DNA from: Polytrichum commune
Taxonomy: Eukaryota; Streptophyta; Polytrichopsida; Polytrichales; Polytrichaceae
DNA: 64,000 nucleotides
Direction: 5' to 3'
NCBI GenBank assembly: GCA_950295325.1
Contig: OX485805.1
Span: 12,806,501-12,870,500, forward strand
A program made the translations under genes and the position numbers. The notes beneath the pieces were generated by a model, which saw only the letters and a program-made list of their open reading frames with translations, ran no database searches and was not told the DNA's origin. Numbering within the stretch: the stretch's first letter is position 1; each line of letters opens with the position of its first letter. Positions 23,280 to 35,329 of the stretch are shown here, piece by piece.

Positions 23280-26099
23280 AAGTTCATTGTGAGCATCTTG
23301 ACAATTATAGAAGAATCTTATAAGTTAACACTTATGGCTGTGGGATTTACTGAAGATGTTCATATCCTCAGCATTACTTTGTCCTACACTCGGAACTAAG
23401 ATTCCTTCTAAACGCTTCAATTACCAGATGCATACCGTAATGTAAATGAAATGTCGAATCTCTACACATGGACAATCACGCTAAAGCCGTAGGCACTTCA
23501 AGAGCTCCTTCTATGCCTATGGGCATGAAATACACTAAATATGTTATTCCATGTCACTTACTATTTGGAATTATACAATGCTATATTTAATTATTGTATA
23601 TCTCGCAATTCCCCAACAAATGTTGAATTGGTTGTTTGAACAGTATAGGACATTTAACAAGTTTACTTGTTACGCTTGCATATGATAATTCCCTTTCTTT
23701 GGGCTCATAGCATTATTCAATTGCATGGTTGTGTTACATTATATATTTAGTGTTTGACATGGGCTTCCTTTAGCTTACCTTCATGGGAAGAAACTTAGAA
23801 ATAGGAAGAAATTGACGCCAATTTGAATAATGAATAGCGTCGGTATGAATATTAAGAATATAATGAATATGTTGGTGTTCTTGACAATGGTGTTGTTATG
23901 AATAGTATTTCCAATGAATAATATTGGGATGAACAATGAGTCATATGAATAACGCTAGGAGTATAACCCCACCCAAATTTCCAAGTGCCAACGTTAATGT
24001 ATGAATAGTAAAAGAATGATCCTACCTCTTTTGGGGGCCCCACAAAATATATTTAACATATTCCAAGTTCATGAAACCAACCCACATGGTTGAATAAAGT
24101 TATGCTGATGAGACGAAACCCTATGCAAAGGATGACATTTGATATCTCCAATGCTTTAAGAACCATGTAATTTGATGCATGAATGAGGATCAAACCCTAA
24201 CTTAAATGCAAGAAGTCTTAGATGTATGTTGGCCAATGGTTAGCAGAGTTGCCCTTGAATAGGTAATATTGATATCATATGTAATATATATGAAAATTAT
24301 ATTTTGCAAAAATTAGGCCTCTGATACACATAGGCAAAAACACTTCATTGTTATTTAAAAAATTCATGGAAGATGTTCTCATGGTTGGATATAATCTAAA
24401 GACATATAAATTTCTTCATGCCATGAATATCATTGTACCAATGTCATTTGACTTGATAATATGAATGTTCAATGGTAAGTCCACATTCATCTACTTTGAC
24501 TTTTGATACTTACTCTAGACTCCTCAATACCTTGAAACCAAACCCCAAACCCCAAACCCTAGGGTGTTGGGTTGGTGATGACCAATGACGGTGAGAGTCA
24601 TTGGCATAGACTAAATGAAATATGGAGATGTTGTTTGAGTATCTCCGGCTCAAGCCGTTATTGTAAATTTATGTTCTGTAATTGTCCCCATATGAATCTA
24701 TAAACACCACCTAAACCTTAAATCTCTCAACACCTCGACCATGATGGTAAATTGTCGAGAGAAAATAGTAACATGTTAATAAAGAGTAAATGTGTTCAAG
24801 TTGATATATTAGTGCTTCCTCGGGAGGCTCTGGCAATAGTCATGGCTAAACCCATAATATATGAAAGGAAAGTGTGACAATAAAGAGTGAGATTTGAACT
24901 GAAAACATCCATTCCCTAGGGCTTCAATGAGAGAAGGAGTGACATTAAAGAAGGAAATATTATGGAGGTTAAAGTGTATGCTAAGTGCCCACCTTGAGGC
25001 CATGTTGAAAACATCTTGGGTTATGCCCAATTTTCTTGCCTTGAGATGGGTGCAAGTTCATTGACCAAGATGGTGAGTAAGTTATACGCTTTTCAAATTA
25101 CAATCAAGGTTCAAGGAGACAATGATTGTTTATTCTCCATCAAACCACTTTTAGATCCACACACACATGGGAGCTAGGGCACTCAAAATATTGCACACCA
25201 CATCAACATTGACCTAGCAAAAGACCTTATACACCAACCAAGCTTCAATTAGCGGCACTCTAAATGCTCGTCGTATACATTCTAGTTTCAAACATATTTA
25301 GTGTCAAGAGACACTCCATAGCCACCCACAAAACCGTACAATCCTACCCCAAGTCACCTACCCTCCACAAGCCCCACGTCATATGTATCCCAAGCTAACC
25401 CTAACCAAACAACACCCACATGCAACAATAAAAACACCATTGCATCTCGAGAGAAGGTCCCCACACTAGAATGCCTCTTGCCATACCGACTGAATGGCCC
25501 ACCAACCCACATACATTTGCATAACACATTGCACCATTGGGAGCCCTCAACTGCATCTACACCATCTTGCAAGATTCCCAACAAGAACGACCCGGAGAGA
25601 CCCAAGGCAACTCCAAGTCGTCATTCACCAGTGAACACCTACGAAGACGGCAAGCCATAGAGTGCCACAAACAAACAACCTCCCAAGATCACACCTTCTA
25701 GAATAGAAATACCATGAAGTTTTGAGCAAATTCCAAAGCACCATTTCAATACCACAATAGATGCCCACAACCGAGAAAACACAGTAGAAGGCCAGTTTTG
25801 GAGAAGAGGACAATAGCGGACAATATGGATGCGCAACTTGCAAATGTCTTCCTAGAAAGAGGAGGAAACTCCCTTCAACTCTCAATTGTGGAGTCATCCA
25901 CAACCCAAAGGTATCTCCCCTATCGTAATACGTCTTGATGAAAGCTCTACCCTGGCCGGGGATTTGTGGCACTCAAGTAAAGTCATCCGGTAACAAAACT
26001 CGGATGAGTCCATCAAGAAGCTTGGATGGAGCTTATTACTTTAGTGAAACGCCTCCGAGTTGGCATGTAAGATCTATTTTCTCCCTCATAGCTATTATG
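23280..26099. other. AT-rich gene-free DNA
   Basis: No gene recognised. Antisense open frames at about 25354-25972 overlap each other and match no known family. Three CAAACCC-like units near 24540 are too few to be telomeric. Confidence 0.45.
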
Positions 26100-26447
26100 A
26101 ACTACACTAAATAGGTAGATTAGTGTTAGATGAAGATTAGTGTTAGATGCAATAGTTACCTAAAACACTAATTTTCAACTGATATTACAATTAGTGTTTG
26201 AATAGGGTTTGAACAAATTATACCTTTTACGAGGTTCTCATATTCTTCTTCCTTCAATTCTTCATTCCAAGATTTACAAAATATCATCTAACACTAAATG
26301 CGCTCATGTAAATATTTAAAGTTACTACTTGGTACAAATAGTGTTAGAGTTGACATTTAGTGTTCTAACACTATAGAGACAATTTACATTTAGCGTTTTC
26401 GTCGACTATTAGTGTTTCCAACACTAATCTACCTATTTAGTGTAGTT
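26100..26447. mobile_element. 348-bp MITE with 28-bp perfect terminal inverted repeats
   Basis: The left end AACTACACTAAATAGGTAGA is exactly inverted at the right end, and 'attagtgttagat' recurs inside. No target duplication could be read, so the superfamily is unassigned. Confidence 0.85.
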
Positions 26448-27421
26448 ATTTTGTGTATACTAATTAGTTGGCAAGGGGCAATAATGTGGCCTTGGATGCT
26501 CTAAGCCTATTTCGTAACCTCCCATGAGTTGTTTCCAAGGCCATGACGTGGCTTTGAATTCCACATGGTTATTTTGATAAATATCGCAAGATATCAACAT
26601 GTGCAACATATAATTATGATGTGTTGTCATAGACATTTATTTTTGTTCATAATTCATTTATTTTGCACATGTGTGATTGCTCAAACATTTGTAATATGTC
26701 AAAATAATATATATTACCTTATAGTAAATTGGTGAACTCAAAAAATTATATTATAATTATATTATAATTATAATGTAATGATATTTATTTGAAAATAATT
26801 AATATACATATGTGATTTTAAAGATAACATAATATGTGTGTGAGGCAAGAATCACCCCCACCCTTAAGTGCGTCCTAGTCCGGGTGGGGGATCTTCTTCC
26901 TTTAATTCACCGCTTGCCACAAGGCATATCACACCCTCCAAAATGGACAATGCAGTGACATGCATAACATCCTTCCTTTATTTCATTTTAACTCGAATGT
27001 TCATAAACACTTGAGTTACCCATACACGACAAATAGCCATCATGCCCATCTAAGCCCCTAAAAATCCTAACCCAAGTATTATCCCCACAAAGCTACTACC
27101 ATAATTTATTTATTTTTAAACATCAGCTGCAGTCGTAATTCTCCACCCTGAAGTAGTGACAACACAACAGGTGCCTACCTAGCGCCTCAACAATATTTAT
27201 CCCACTTGCACCTCAGCTGCAAGAAATTTCAATTCTCCCAATTGTCGGGTCTTTCTTGCACTCTCAATACTAGCTCCCAAACTCTTCACCGACCGCACCC
27301 ATAGCCTGAGCGGCAACCTCTTCCCACATTCGACTCTCAGAGCTGGACCTCTGCGCACGAGAGATTCTTCTCGGAGTACCGAGCCCTTCTCTCTGGGTCA
27401 AAAACTCTTGAACTACAACCA
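26448..27421. other. AT-rich then C-rich gene-free DNA
   Basis: AT-rich to about 26850, including an (ATTATA)n stretch near 26745-26780. It is C-rich after that. No gene was seen. Confidence 0.45.
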
Positions 27422-27429
27422 AGCTTTAT

Positions 27430-27655
27430 CAGTGATCGGGGAGATTTTTGGGCATAACCGGTTGAGATCCTAGTGTTTGCAAGTCCAACCGGTTACATGT
27501 TCACATCCTCCGGTTTTTATTTATTAAATTGGGGTATATTCTATGAATTCCTCTAAAATGATCGGTAATTTTCCTGCAGTCTTGAACTTCAACCGGTTAT
27601 TTCTCAAACTCAACTGGTTCATCTGTAACTAACTGCCGGTTCTCCCCGATCATAG
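27430..27655. mobile_element. hAT-type MITE, best-preserved copy
   Basis: 226 bp. Left end CAGTGATCGGGGAGA, inverted right end CTATGATCGGGGAGA, and a perfect 8-bp target duplication AGCTTTAT (27422-27429 and 27656-27663). Internal CCGGTT/AACCGG boxes recur. This copy defines the family seen at 9.1, 21.9, 23.0, 54.1 and 55.4 kb. Confidence 0.9.
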
Positions 27656-27663
27656 AGCTTTAT

Positions 27664-28880
27664 GGAGTGTCTTTTTCCTGGACTGGCACCAACTCGAGGA
27701 TATATGCAGCCTCCCCCCCTTGTAATCAATTCATTAATTCAAACCGCTGAGGCAGCCAGTCCTCACAGCTCCGCCAACTCGTGAATGCTGGCACCTCTTC
27801 AGCAGCCGCATTGTTTGCCTGCTCCTAGTCCTCACCTTGGAATCACAGTCGCCTTGGAAGCCCCTGTGAATTTGGCCAGCCTAGCCTCTCAACTGTAGCT
27901 CTGAGCTAGTCACTCCGCCAACACCTTGAATTCGACCATAGGCTGACACGCTCCAGCTCACCTGTGCCCAGTGATCTCTGTTCGTCCACTTTCCCACCAG
28001 CTTAGCCAACCAACCTGCAATTCTGCATTCGGCCCAGGCATAAAAGAAAAGAAGCAAAAAAAAAAACACTCCTGAATCAATCAGCTCCCTCTCCAGACAC
28101 ACCAATCGCTTCGAGCTTGAAGTCTTCAATGAGCTCTGACTCCCGAGCCCACATTGGCCGCGGAGGAAGCTTCGGCAGCTACGCCGCTTGTCCATGCAGC
28201 GCCTCCGAGTCGGGGAGCAATGTAGACCCCATCACCAGGTGAATGGGAATCCACAACCTTCCAAATCACCTCCCTTTGCCTTCAGACTGCCAGTCTCGGC
28301 ATGACGTTCCGTTTTTTCCAGAATTTCTTCGTGCTTCGTGTGTGCGGCAATGTGGCTGTTAGATCAGCTTCTCCCACCGAGTTGCCCATCAGTTTCCTTG
28401 TTGTCGCCTAGCTCTCCGCCCTTACTTATCCTGTCCCCCTCGACAGTAGCATTGGCGCATTCCTCAATGGCTTGCCACCCATCGAAGCAGGGCTCCCGCA
28501 TTGCTCTAGACAATTAGTTTTTTTTTTTTTTTTTCCTTCCAAATGACAGCTCCCTCCTCGGTCGTCCAAGACCCCCTTCCGAACCTCTTGTTTTTCAGCA
28601 CCTCCTCCTTCGGTGGCTTACCCCAAAAAGCCTTGGCCTCTATAGAGAGGCTTGGCCCCTATGGTGGACATGCCTCATCTTAGTTTCTATCTTTGGTTTT
28701 GTTTCCCTAATCACTCTTAAATTAACACCCTAACTCTACTCTATCCTAACTTGAACTTCAATCCTTGTTTTTGTCTTCTTACTCAACTTTAAGTGAATGC
28801 AATTCCTAATATTTTGATCATTTTAAGGTTAAACTAGAATGTGAGCACCTAATTGGGCTCACAACGTGATGAGGATAAAA
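27664..28880. other. C-rich stretch without an identifiable gene
   Basis: Base composition differs from its surroundings (27.1-28.6 kb is C-rich, with a T17 run near 28518). The single long open frame (28195-27881, minus) matches nothing I recognise. It could be a decayed element or captured genic DNA. Confidence 0.4.
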
Positions 28881-30050
28881 TATTACAATAATTCAAATAG
28901 GCTATAGTGAGAAAATTATGATTTTTTTAGTATACTCCATCCATAACGTTGTTCTACAATTCTAATTCTATCTTCATTATTTCATTTTGGTCGTCTTATG
29001 AACACTTGCATTAATTTATCATTAGAATAACAAAGATAATTTTAAATGGTAAGTCACAAAATTGTAACCTCAATATTAATGAGGATTTCATAATGTTTTT
29101 GACCTCCAAGTTAATTACGTACTTCATTGATGGTTTCACTTTTGGAATGAAATCCCAATCAATTTCGTATTTACTAATTGGAAGTGCACATATATATTGG
29201 ATTTTAGACCTTGAATGTGAAGTGCACTCAATATGACATTTATAGTCAAGCGGCCTTCAAGAATGCAAGGGCAATGTCAAGGTATAGGCGTCGGCGGCTG
29301 CACCTTATCCGTTGGGCTTCATTCATTTAGATTTGGATGGATGAATCTTAGATGTGGAGAGGAAGGCTCTTAAGTGAGCAACCTCCTCTTTGGCTTGGCA
29401 TTCTTGTCAAGTCAAGTCTTGTGAGTGAGTGTGTGGAGAGAGCTTGTCTGAGGTGAAGATTGCATGTTTTTGCAATAAATCTTGAGTTGTTCTCTCCTTT
29501 CTTACATTCTTGATTTTCCCGTGGTGGAGTGAGAGATAGCTTAATTCATTATGTGCATTTGAAGAGAGAATTAAAGCTCTTGCAAGGGTTTCACTCTCTT
29601 TCATCTTTGTCGAGGTGTGTTGTTTATGTGTGATTTTGCTATGTTTTAGTATTGTTTGTTAGTGGTGGTTGGTACTTGAGCTGCAGTGACACACACTCGT
29701 TATTTACACGACATCAATGTTTTTTTCGAAGTTAGACAAGGTTGACAACAATTTTCAATCGGGTTTAGAAATTTTTTCTAGAGGGTTGCCCCAATCCGGA
29801 TTTGATACCTCTGAAAGTTCGTGAGGGGGTATTTAACGTCCGCCCATGTTTATTTCTTAAAAATAACCCGATTTGTAGTGATAGTTTGGCAACACATGTT
29901 GCATCCACTTGCTTCTATGCGAGGTATTAATATTATTATTATTGTTGTTGTTTTATGTCTATACCCCTTTGTGTTGTTGCCTTAAGTATTAGATTAGACT
30001 AGGATTCTTAAAACAACTTAAATATGGTATTTTTGAAACCCTTGAGAGAA
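28881..30050 (+). repeat. Dispersed repeat R2, copy 1 (interrupted)
   Basis: Matches 46555-47370 in inverted orientation and 42740-43065 in part. Shared landmarks: 'ggtaagtcacaaaattgtaa', 'tgaaatcccaatcaattt', 'ggccttcaagaatgcaaggg', 'ctttcgg/ctgaaagttcgtgaggggg', 'gtattagattagactagga'. It has no terminal inverted repeats and no recognisable protein. It carries the insertion at 29277-29714. Confidence 0.8.
29277..29714. mobile_element. 438-bp insertion in repeat R2 with 5-bp target duplication
   Basis: Flanked by CAATG on both sides (29272-29276 and 29715-29719). The R2 copy at 46.9 kb has the uninterrupted site with one TAATG. A 5-bp duplication, short 'gtc...gac' ends and an internal AATAAA near 29475 would suit a solo LTR or small TRIM element. 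No second LTR was found. Confidence 0.75.
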
Positions 30051-30504
30051 GGAGCCGACGATGTATGGAAGTGTCTAAAATGGTTCATCTCATCCGCAAA
30101 GATGAATGAACTCTCACTAATGAGAATACATGAGTGTCACAAATCCCCCGCCCTCTACCCCATCATTCAATTGTAGGAATCCAAGAGTAGAAGACATGTC
30201 AAAGAGTCAGCTTGCTAAAAAATGAAGATTGAGGATTACATTGCTACTTCCATTCCCAATAAACAAATAACCCCCACACCAATGACCACACACACAAGAA
30301 GAAGAAGCACTCTTGGCATAGATATGATTGCGCAAATGTGACTTGGTTTACACATGCATGGAATTTTTTCTACCCAAAAAGAAAAGTACATCTTGATGGA
30401 GAAGAACACCAATGCCAAGTTCTCCCCCACACACACCCCCACTTCCAAATTGAAGAATTTTGCATATTCAAAATAACATTTCTAAGAACAAAGCAAGCCA
30501 TTTT

Positions 30505-31466
30505 CTATTGTCGCAACCCTTGCTAGCGCCCCATAATTATCTAGATCATTTTTTAGTTCTAGCAAGGGTTATGAGTGCTAACGCTTTGCATTTCACTATG
30601 TGAATGGTTATCTCCCCATATAGCAGACTTTTTTAGCTCATTAGGTGGGGGACCAACCCTCCTACACTTGCATTTGGGATTTTTTTCAAAATCAGTAACC
30701 AATGATTAGATGTGGATTTCCATTCATGGAAGTCCAATCTTTAGTTGATCATCGTGTTGTCGGAGCAACACTACAACAACCCAAACCATATTAGGCAACT
30801 ATGCCCCCAAATTGGGCCAATGCCCATGGAGGCCGTGCCATTTGGCCTTGGGTGGGGTTAGTTGGCAAAGCTGCCTCACCCATATAAGCCTCTAGGAATT
30901 TGGGCATGGTCCCTATGCCACCGTCAAGTATCATTTTGTCTCTCGACAAGGGTTGGGGCCAAGTAGACATTTTCCCTTAGTTGTTGGGAATGGAAACCCC
31001 TGGCAGCTTCAAACCACCATAACTTTTTCCCATGATCTTTAATACTACCAAGCAACCGCTTTATCAATATCTAATCTTTGCATAGATGCCGATGGACCTC
31101 TCACTTGCCTCATTCAGGCAAGTATTGAGGAAGTTATGCTTATTTAAACCTTGGCAGTCTCGGACGCCATTCCCGGGTCACTGCAGTCATAGGGCGTTGT
31201 CCCTAGGCAACACCCCACTCAAAGTGCCATATGTCTTAGCTCACACCTCCGGTTGAAAGTGGATGCCATAAGCTACTTATAGCCCATGGCCTTACCCTTG
31301 TGGCTCCTAGTCTCCGTAGGTGGGAGGCGTTCCCAATGCATGGGACCCTCACCCATACTAGGATCACTTGGGCCCTCTCATCAATGGCGCCACAAGTCCC
31401 GGGTATCACTCCGGGGTCCCCTTTATGCCATGGTGTTTTGGGCACTCCTCATGGAGAGGTGCGCGA
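30505..31466 (+). mobile_element. Fold-back transposon arm A (forward)
   Basis: Starts CTATTGTCGCAACCCTTGC, close to the inverse of the end of arm C2 (CTATCGCAACTCTTGCTAG). Ordered blocks shared with arms B, C1 and C2 include 'agtagacattttccctta', 'cgacaagggttggggccaag', 'ggtgggaggcgttccc' and 'ggcactcctcatggagaggt'. Open frames inside are repeated in all arms and look non-coding. Confidence 0.75.
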
Positions 31467-31509
31467 TTCCCCCCGCCCCCCTGGCGACAAGAGGCCGGGC
31501 GCCATGCCT

Positions 31510-32590
31510 AACAACACTTGTATTTCACACAAGTACCAATGTACGAATGTGTCACCTGACAACCGTCTCACATATGGTTTTCACATCACACTATGTTTTG
31601 AGGCCGGCTCAAAATAATAATTTGTGGCAAAGTCAAAGTAGCATGTTTGGAAAGATTGAAGAAGATGAACATCTTGCTAGGTTCCTCCTACTCTAACCCA
31701 ATGGACATCGGCATCAACGCAATATCCAAAATTTGGACGGGTTTCATCAAACCACATCTCCAACACCCGGCACAACATGGACTAGCATTACTCCGAGGAG
31801 AATGCAATGTCATCCTAAGGATGGCCTGGAATGGGCAACAAGTTGTCAACAAAATGGAGGAAAAAACTTCATCACCATAGCTCGTATCATACGCTTACAC
31901 CTCAAAGGATATACATTCCAAGACAACACAACTCACAACATTCTCAAGTTCCTCGTGCATGAATGCTACAACAAAAGAAGGTATGTAGAAATCCTATCAG
32001 TCATTAAACTAGAATCTTCATACACATCTTTAGAATTTTCCTTCCTCACACTCACAAGAGAGGAAGCAAGGGACAAGCATTTCCATAACAAGCTCACCTT
32101 CAACTCCAAAAAACTAAAGGTGAGCATCACCAAAGAGAAAGGCGCCATCAACCCCTCAGAATCGTGGATTAGCACTACATTCATCACCAACAACCTACCC
32201 CAATGCGAAAAAAAATCCACCAGCACAAAGATATTCAACTGGATCTTTTGGTGAAAGACAACATCACCAACATCACCAACGTCAACTTTGGACATGACCC
32301 GACCCACATGGAGGATAAACACAAAGCATGGTGCCACATCTAGTGAATTAACACCGCCATATACACAAAATTGCTTCACCAATCTAGACACATCCTTGGT
32401 CATCGTGTGGACGACATCCCACAAAAAAGAAGTATTGATACATAGAAGTAATGAAGCATGAGGCCCAACATGACCATTATTTGCCTCACTTAAGCACATG
32501 CAAGAGACGCCATCGCCCAACAAGTCCAAGCAATGCACGACACCACTGCATCCGCACCATTGCTCACTAAGAAGTATTCACAAGAACCAA
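31510..32590 (+). pseudogene. LINE ORF1-like remnant
   Basis: Not a working gene. The frame 31733-32254 (TIARIIRLHLKGYTF, then VEILSVIKLESSYTSLEFS) continues beyond a stop in shifting frames (FGHDPTHMEDKHKAWCHI, then MHDTTASAPLLTKKY to about 32575). It resembles the first ORF of plant non-LTR retrotransposons. Frameshifts and stops disable it. It lies between fold-back arms A and B and probably belongs to the LINE body that resumes after 35.3 kb. Confidence 0.55.
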
Positions 32591-32591
32591 G

Positions 32592-33575
32592 AATGTTGCT
32601 ACCATTGCTAGCTCCCATTAACTTTTCTTCACCTTTTCTCAATTCTAGTAGGTGTCATGAGCGCATACCCTACACATCCCACCCAAGCGCATTGTTAGCT
32701 CTCCATACCTTGGACCTCCAAGCTCATAACTTGATGACCAACCCTCCTTCACATGCATTTGGGAGTCTCCACCTTGATAGGTAGCCAATGTTTAGATGTA
32801 GACTTCCATTCATGAAAGTCCAATCTTGAGTTGATCATTGCGTTGCCATAGTAATGCTACAACAACCGGTAGCATACTTGGTAACTATGCCCCCACGTTG
32901 GGGCAATGCTCGTAGAGACCGTGATATTATGCCTCAGGTGGGGTCGGACAACAACGCCACCTCATCCATGTAAGCCTCTAGGACTTGGGATAGGGCCCCT
33001 ACCCCACGATCAAGTAATTTTTTGTCCCTCTCCTAAGAGTTGGGGCCAGGTAGACATTTTCCCTTAGCCATTGGGGCTGGAAGCCCCCAACAACTTAAGA
33101 CCTCCATAACTTCATCCTGCAATCTTTGATTCTATCAAGAAACTAGTCTATCGATATATATTATGTGTGTAAATGCCTATAAACTCCTCACTTGCCCCAT
33201 TCGGTCAAGTATAGAAGGAGGTATGTTTGTTTAAACCTCACCATTCTTACGCGCCACTCCCAGGGGACTTTTGTCCCATCGCATCGCCCCCTAGAGTGTT
33301 GGGCACTGTCCCTAGGCAAAGCCCCACTCAAATTACCATATTTCCTAGCTCACACTTCCGATTGGGCAGGTCTTGAGCATTCTAGAATCTGGACGCGATA
33401 AGCTACTCGTTGCTCTTGGCGTTACCCTTGTGACTCCTAGTCTTTATGGGTGGGAGGCATTCTCAACACCTGGGGGCCTCACCCATATTAAGATCACTTG
33501 TGCCCTCTCACCTATGGCGGCACAAATCTCGGGCGTCACTTTGAGCTCCCCCTTGTGTCCATGATGTTGTGGGCA
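32592..33575 (+). mobile_element. Fold-back transposon arm B (forward)
   Basis: Second forward arm, colinear with arm A from its outer end ('ttgctagctcccattaac') to 'gggcactcctcaa'. A short spacer (33576-33617) separates it from its inverted partner C1. Confidence 0.75.
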
Positions 33576-33617
33576 CTCCTCAAGCCAATGTGCATGACAC
33601 AAACGGCTTGTATTGTG

Positions 33618-34120
33618 CACCTCTTCATGAGAAGTGCCCAAAACACCATGGTACAAAGGGGACCGTGGAGTGACACCCAAGACTTGTGGTGCCATTGGTG
33701 AGAGGACCCAAGTGATCCTAGTGTGGGTGAGGGCCCCGGGCGTTGAGAATGCCTCCCACCTACGGAGACTAGGAGCCACAAGGGTAACACCAAAAGCTAC
33801 GAGTTGCTTATGACGTCGGGATTCTAGAATGCTCAAGATCACCCCAATCGAAGGTGTGAGCTAGGAGATATGACAGTTTGAGTGGGGCGCTACCTAGGGA
33901 CAATGCCCTGGGACAACAATGACCTTGGAATGGCACCCGGGATTGGCAAGATATAAACAAGCATAACTTTCTTAATACTTGCCTAAATGAGGCAATTGAG
34001 AGGTCCATCCGCATCTATGCAAAGAGTAGAGGCCAATAAAGTGGTTGCTTAATTGCATCGGAGATCATGGGAAGAAGTTATGATGGTCTGAAGTTGTTGG
34101 GAGCTTCTAGCCCCATTGGT
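33618..34120 (-). mobile_element. Fold-back transposon arm C1 (inverted, truncated)
   Basis: Inverted copy of arms A and B from 'gtgcacctcttcatgaga' outward, stopping near 'cttctagccccattgg'. The outer third present in C2 is missing. Confidence 0.75.
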
Positions 34121-34123
34121 TGT

Positions 34124-35320
34124 CGCGCACCTCTCCATGAGGAGTGCCCGCAACACCATGGGCACAAGGGGGACCCCGGAGTGACACCCGGGACTTGTGG
34201 CACCATTGGTGAGAGGGCCCAAGTATTCTTAGTGTGGGTGAGGGCCCCGGGCGTTGAGAACACCTCTCACCCACGGAGACTAAGAGTCATTAGGGTAAGG
34301 CCATGAGTTATGAGTAGCTTATGGCGGCGGAATTCTAGAATGCTAAGGAACACCTCAATCGGAGGTGCGAGCTAGGAGATGGCAATTTGAGTGGGGCGTT
34401 GTCCCGGGACAGCACCCTGGGACAGCAGTGACCTGGAAGTGGCGCCCGGGACTGCGTAGGTTTGAAGAGCCATAACTTCCTCAATACTTGCCCAAATGGG
34501 GCAAGTGAGGAGTTCATTGGCATCTACACAAAGCGTAGATGACAATAGAGTGGTGGCTTGAAAGCATCAGACATCATATGTAGAAGTTATGATGGTCTAA
34601 AGCTGCTAGGGGGTTCTAGCCCCAGCAACTAAGGGAAAATGTCTACTTGGCCCCAACCCTTGTAGAGAGACAAAAGGAGACTTGACGGTGGGGTAGGGGC
34701 CCCACCCAAAGTCCTAGAGGCTTATATGAGTGAGGCGGCTTAGGCGACCGACCCCCTCGGAGCATACTTGGCAATTTATCATTATATTCGTTAATTTGAG
34801 ACTTTCTCTTGTCTCAAATTAATATATGGACCACAACTACATGGTCTAATGTTCGGATCATCCTACCTAAATCATCTTGATATGAGTTCTTAATTGGGTT
34901 CTTGATATGAACACCCGCTTCAAAGTATTTGCATCTTACAACATTCTCCTATGTCTGTGTGATTTTATCCATGTTCTTATATTTGTAACTGTCTCAAAAT
35001 GCCGAAAAAATCCCAAAGTAACGAATATAGTGAATTTTACTCCAGGTTGTTATAGTGTTGTTTTGGCAACACGATGATCAATTCAAGAAGTGGACTTTCA
35101 TTGATGAAAGTCTGCATTAACCATTGGCTACCTACTAAGGGGAGAGTCCCAAATGCATGTGTAGGAGGGTTTGGTGAGCAAGCCATGAGCTTGGAGGTCA
35201 GCAGTAGTGGGAACTAATCATGCATGTGCGTGGGATGTGCAAGGTTAGCGCTCATGGCACTTGTCAAAGTTGGAAAGCGGTCAAGCTAAGTTAAAAAAAA
35301 ACTAGCAAGAGTTGCGATAG
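34124..35320 (-). mobile_element. Fold-back transposon arm C2 (inverted, complete)
   Basis: Begins 'cgcgcacctctccatgagga' and runs to the outer end 'actagcaagagttgcgatag', the inverse of arm A's start. It is interrupted by the 255-bp MITE at 34779-35033. A superfamily was not assigned because no flanking duplication is clear; a MULE-like or fold-back element is plausible. Confidence 0.75.
34779..35033. mobile_element. 255-bp MITE, copy 1 (inside fold-back arm C2)
   Basis: Ends TCATTATATTCGTTAATTTG and inverted TCACTATATTCGTTACTTTG. Same length as, and inverted relative to, the copy at 47727-47981. The target duplication was not resolved. Confidence 0.85.
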
Positions 35321-35329
35321 TTTGTGTCA

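Noticed and set aside
24540-24564. CAAACCC-like repeats resembling plant telomere sequence
   Set aside because: Only three units and not the exact CCCTAAA repeat.
25354-25972. Minus-strand frames rich in Trp, Cys and Leu
   Set aside because: Several overlapping frames of similar length, no domain and no gene context.
27881-28195. 104-codon minus-strand frame in C-rich DNA
   Set aside because: The poly-F/L stretch comes from an A-rich run; no homologue was recognised.
31236-34306. Many mid-length frames in the fold-back arms
   Set aside because: The same frames recur in all four arms on both strands, so they mirror the repeat rather than a gene.
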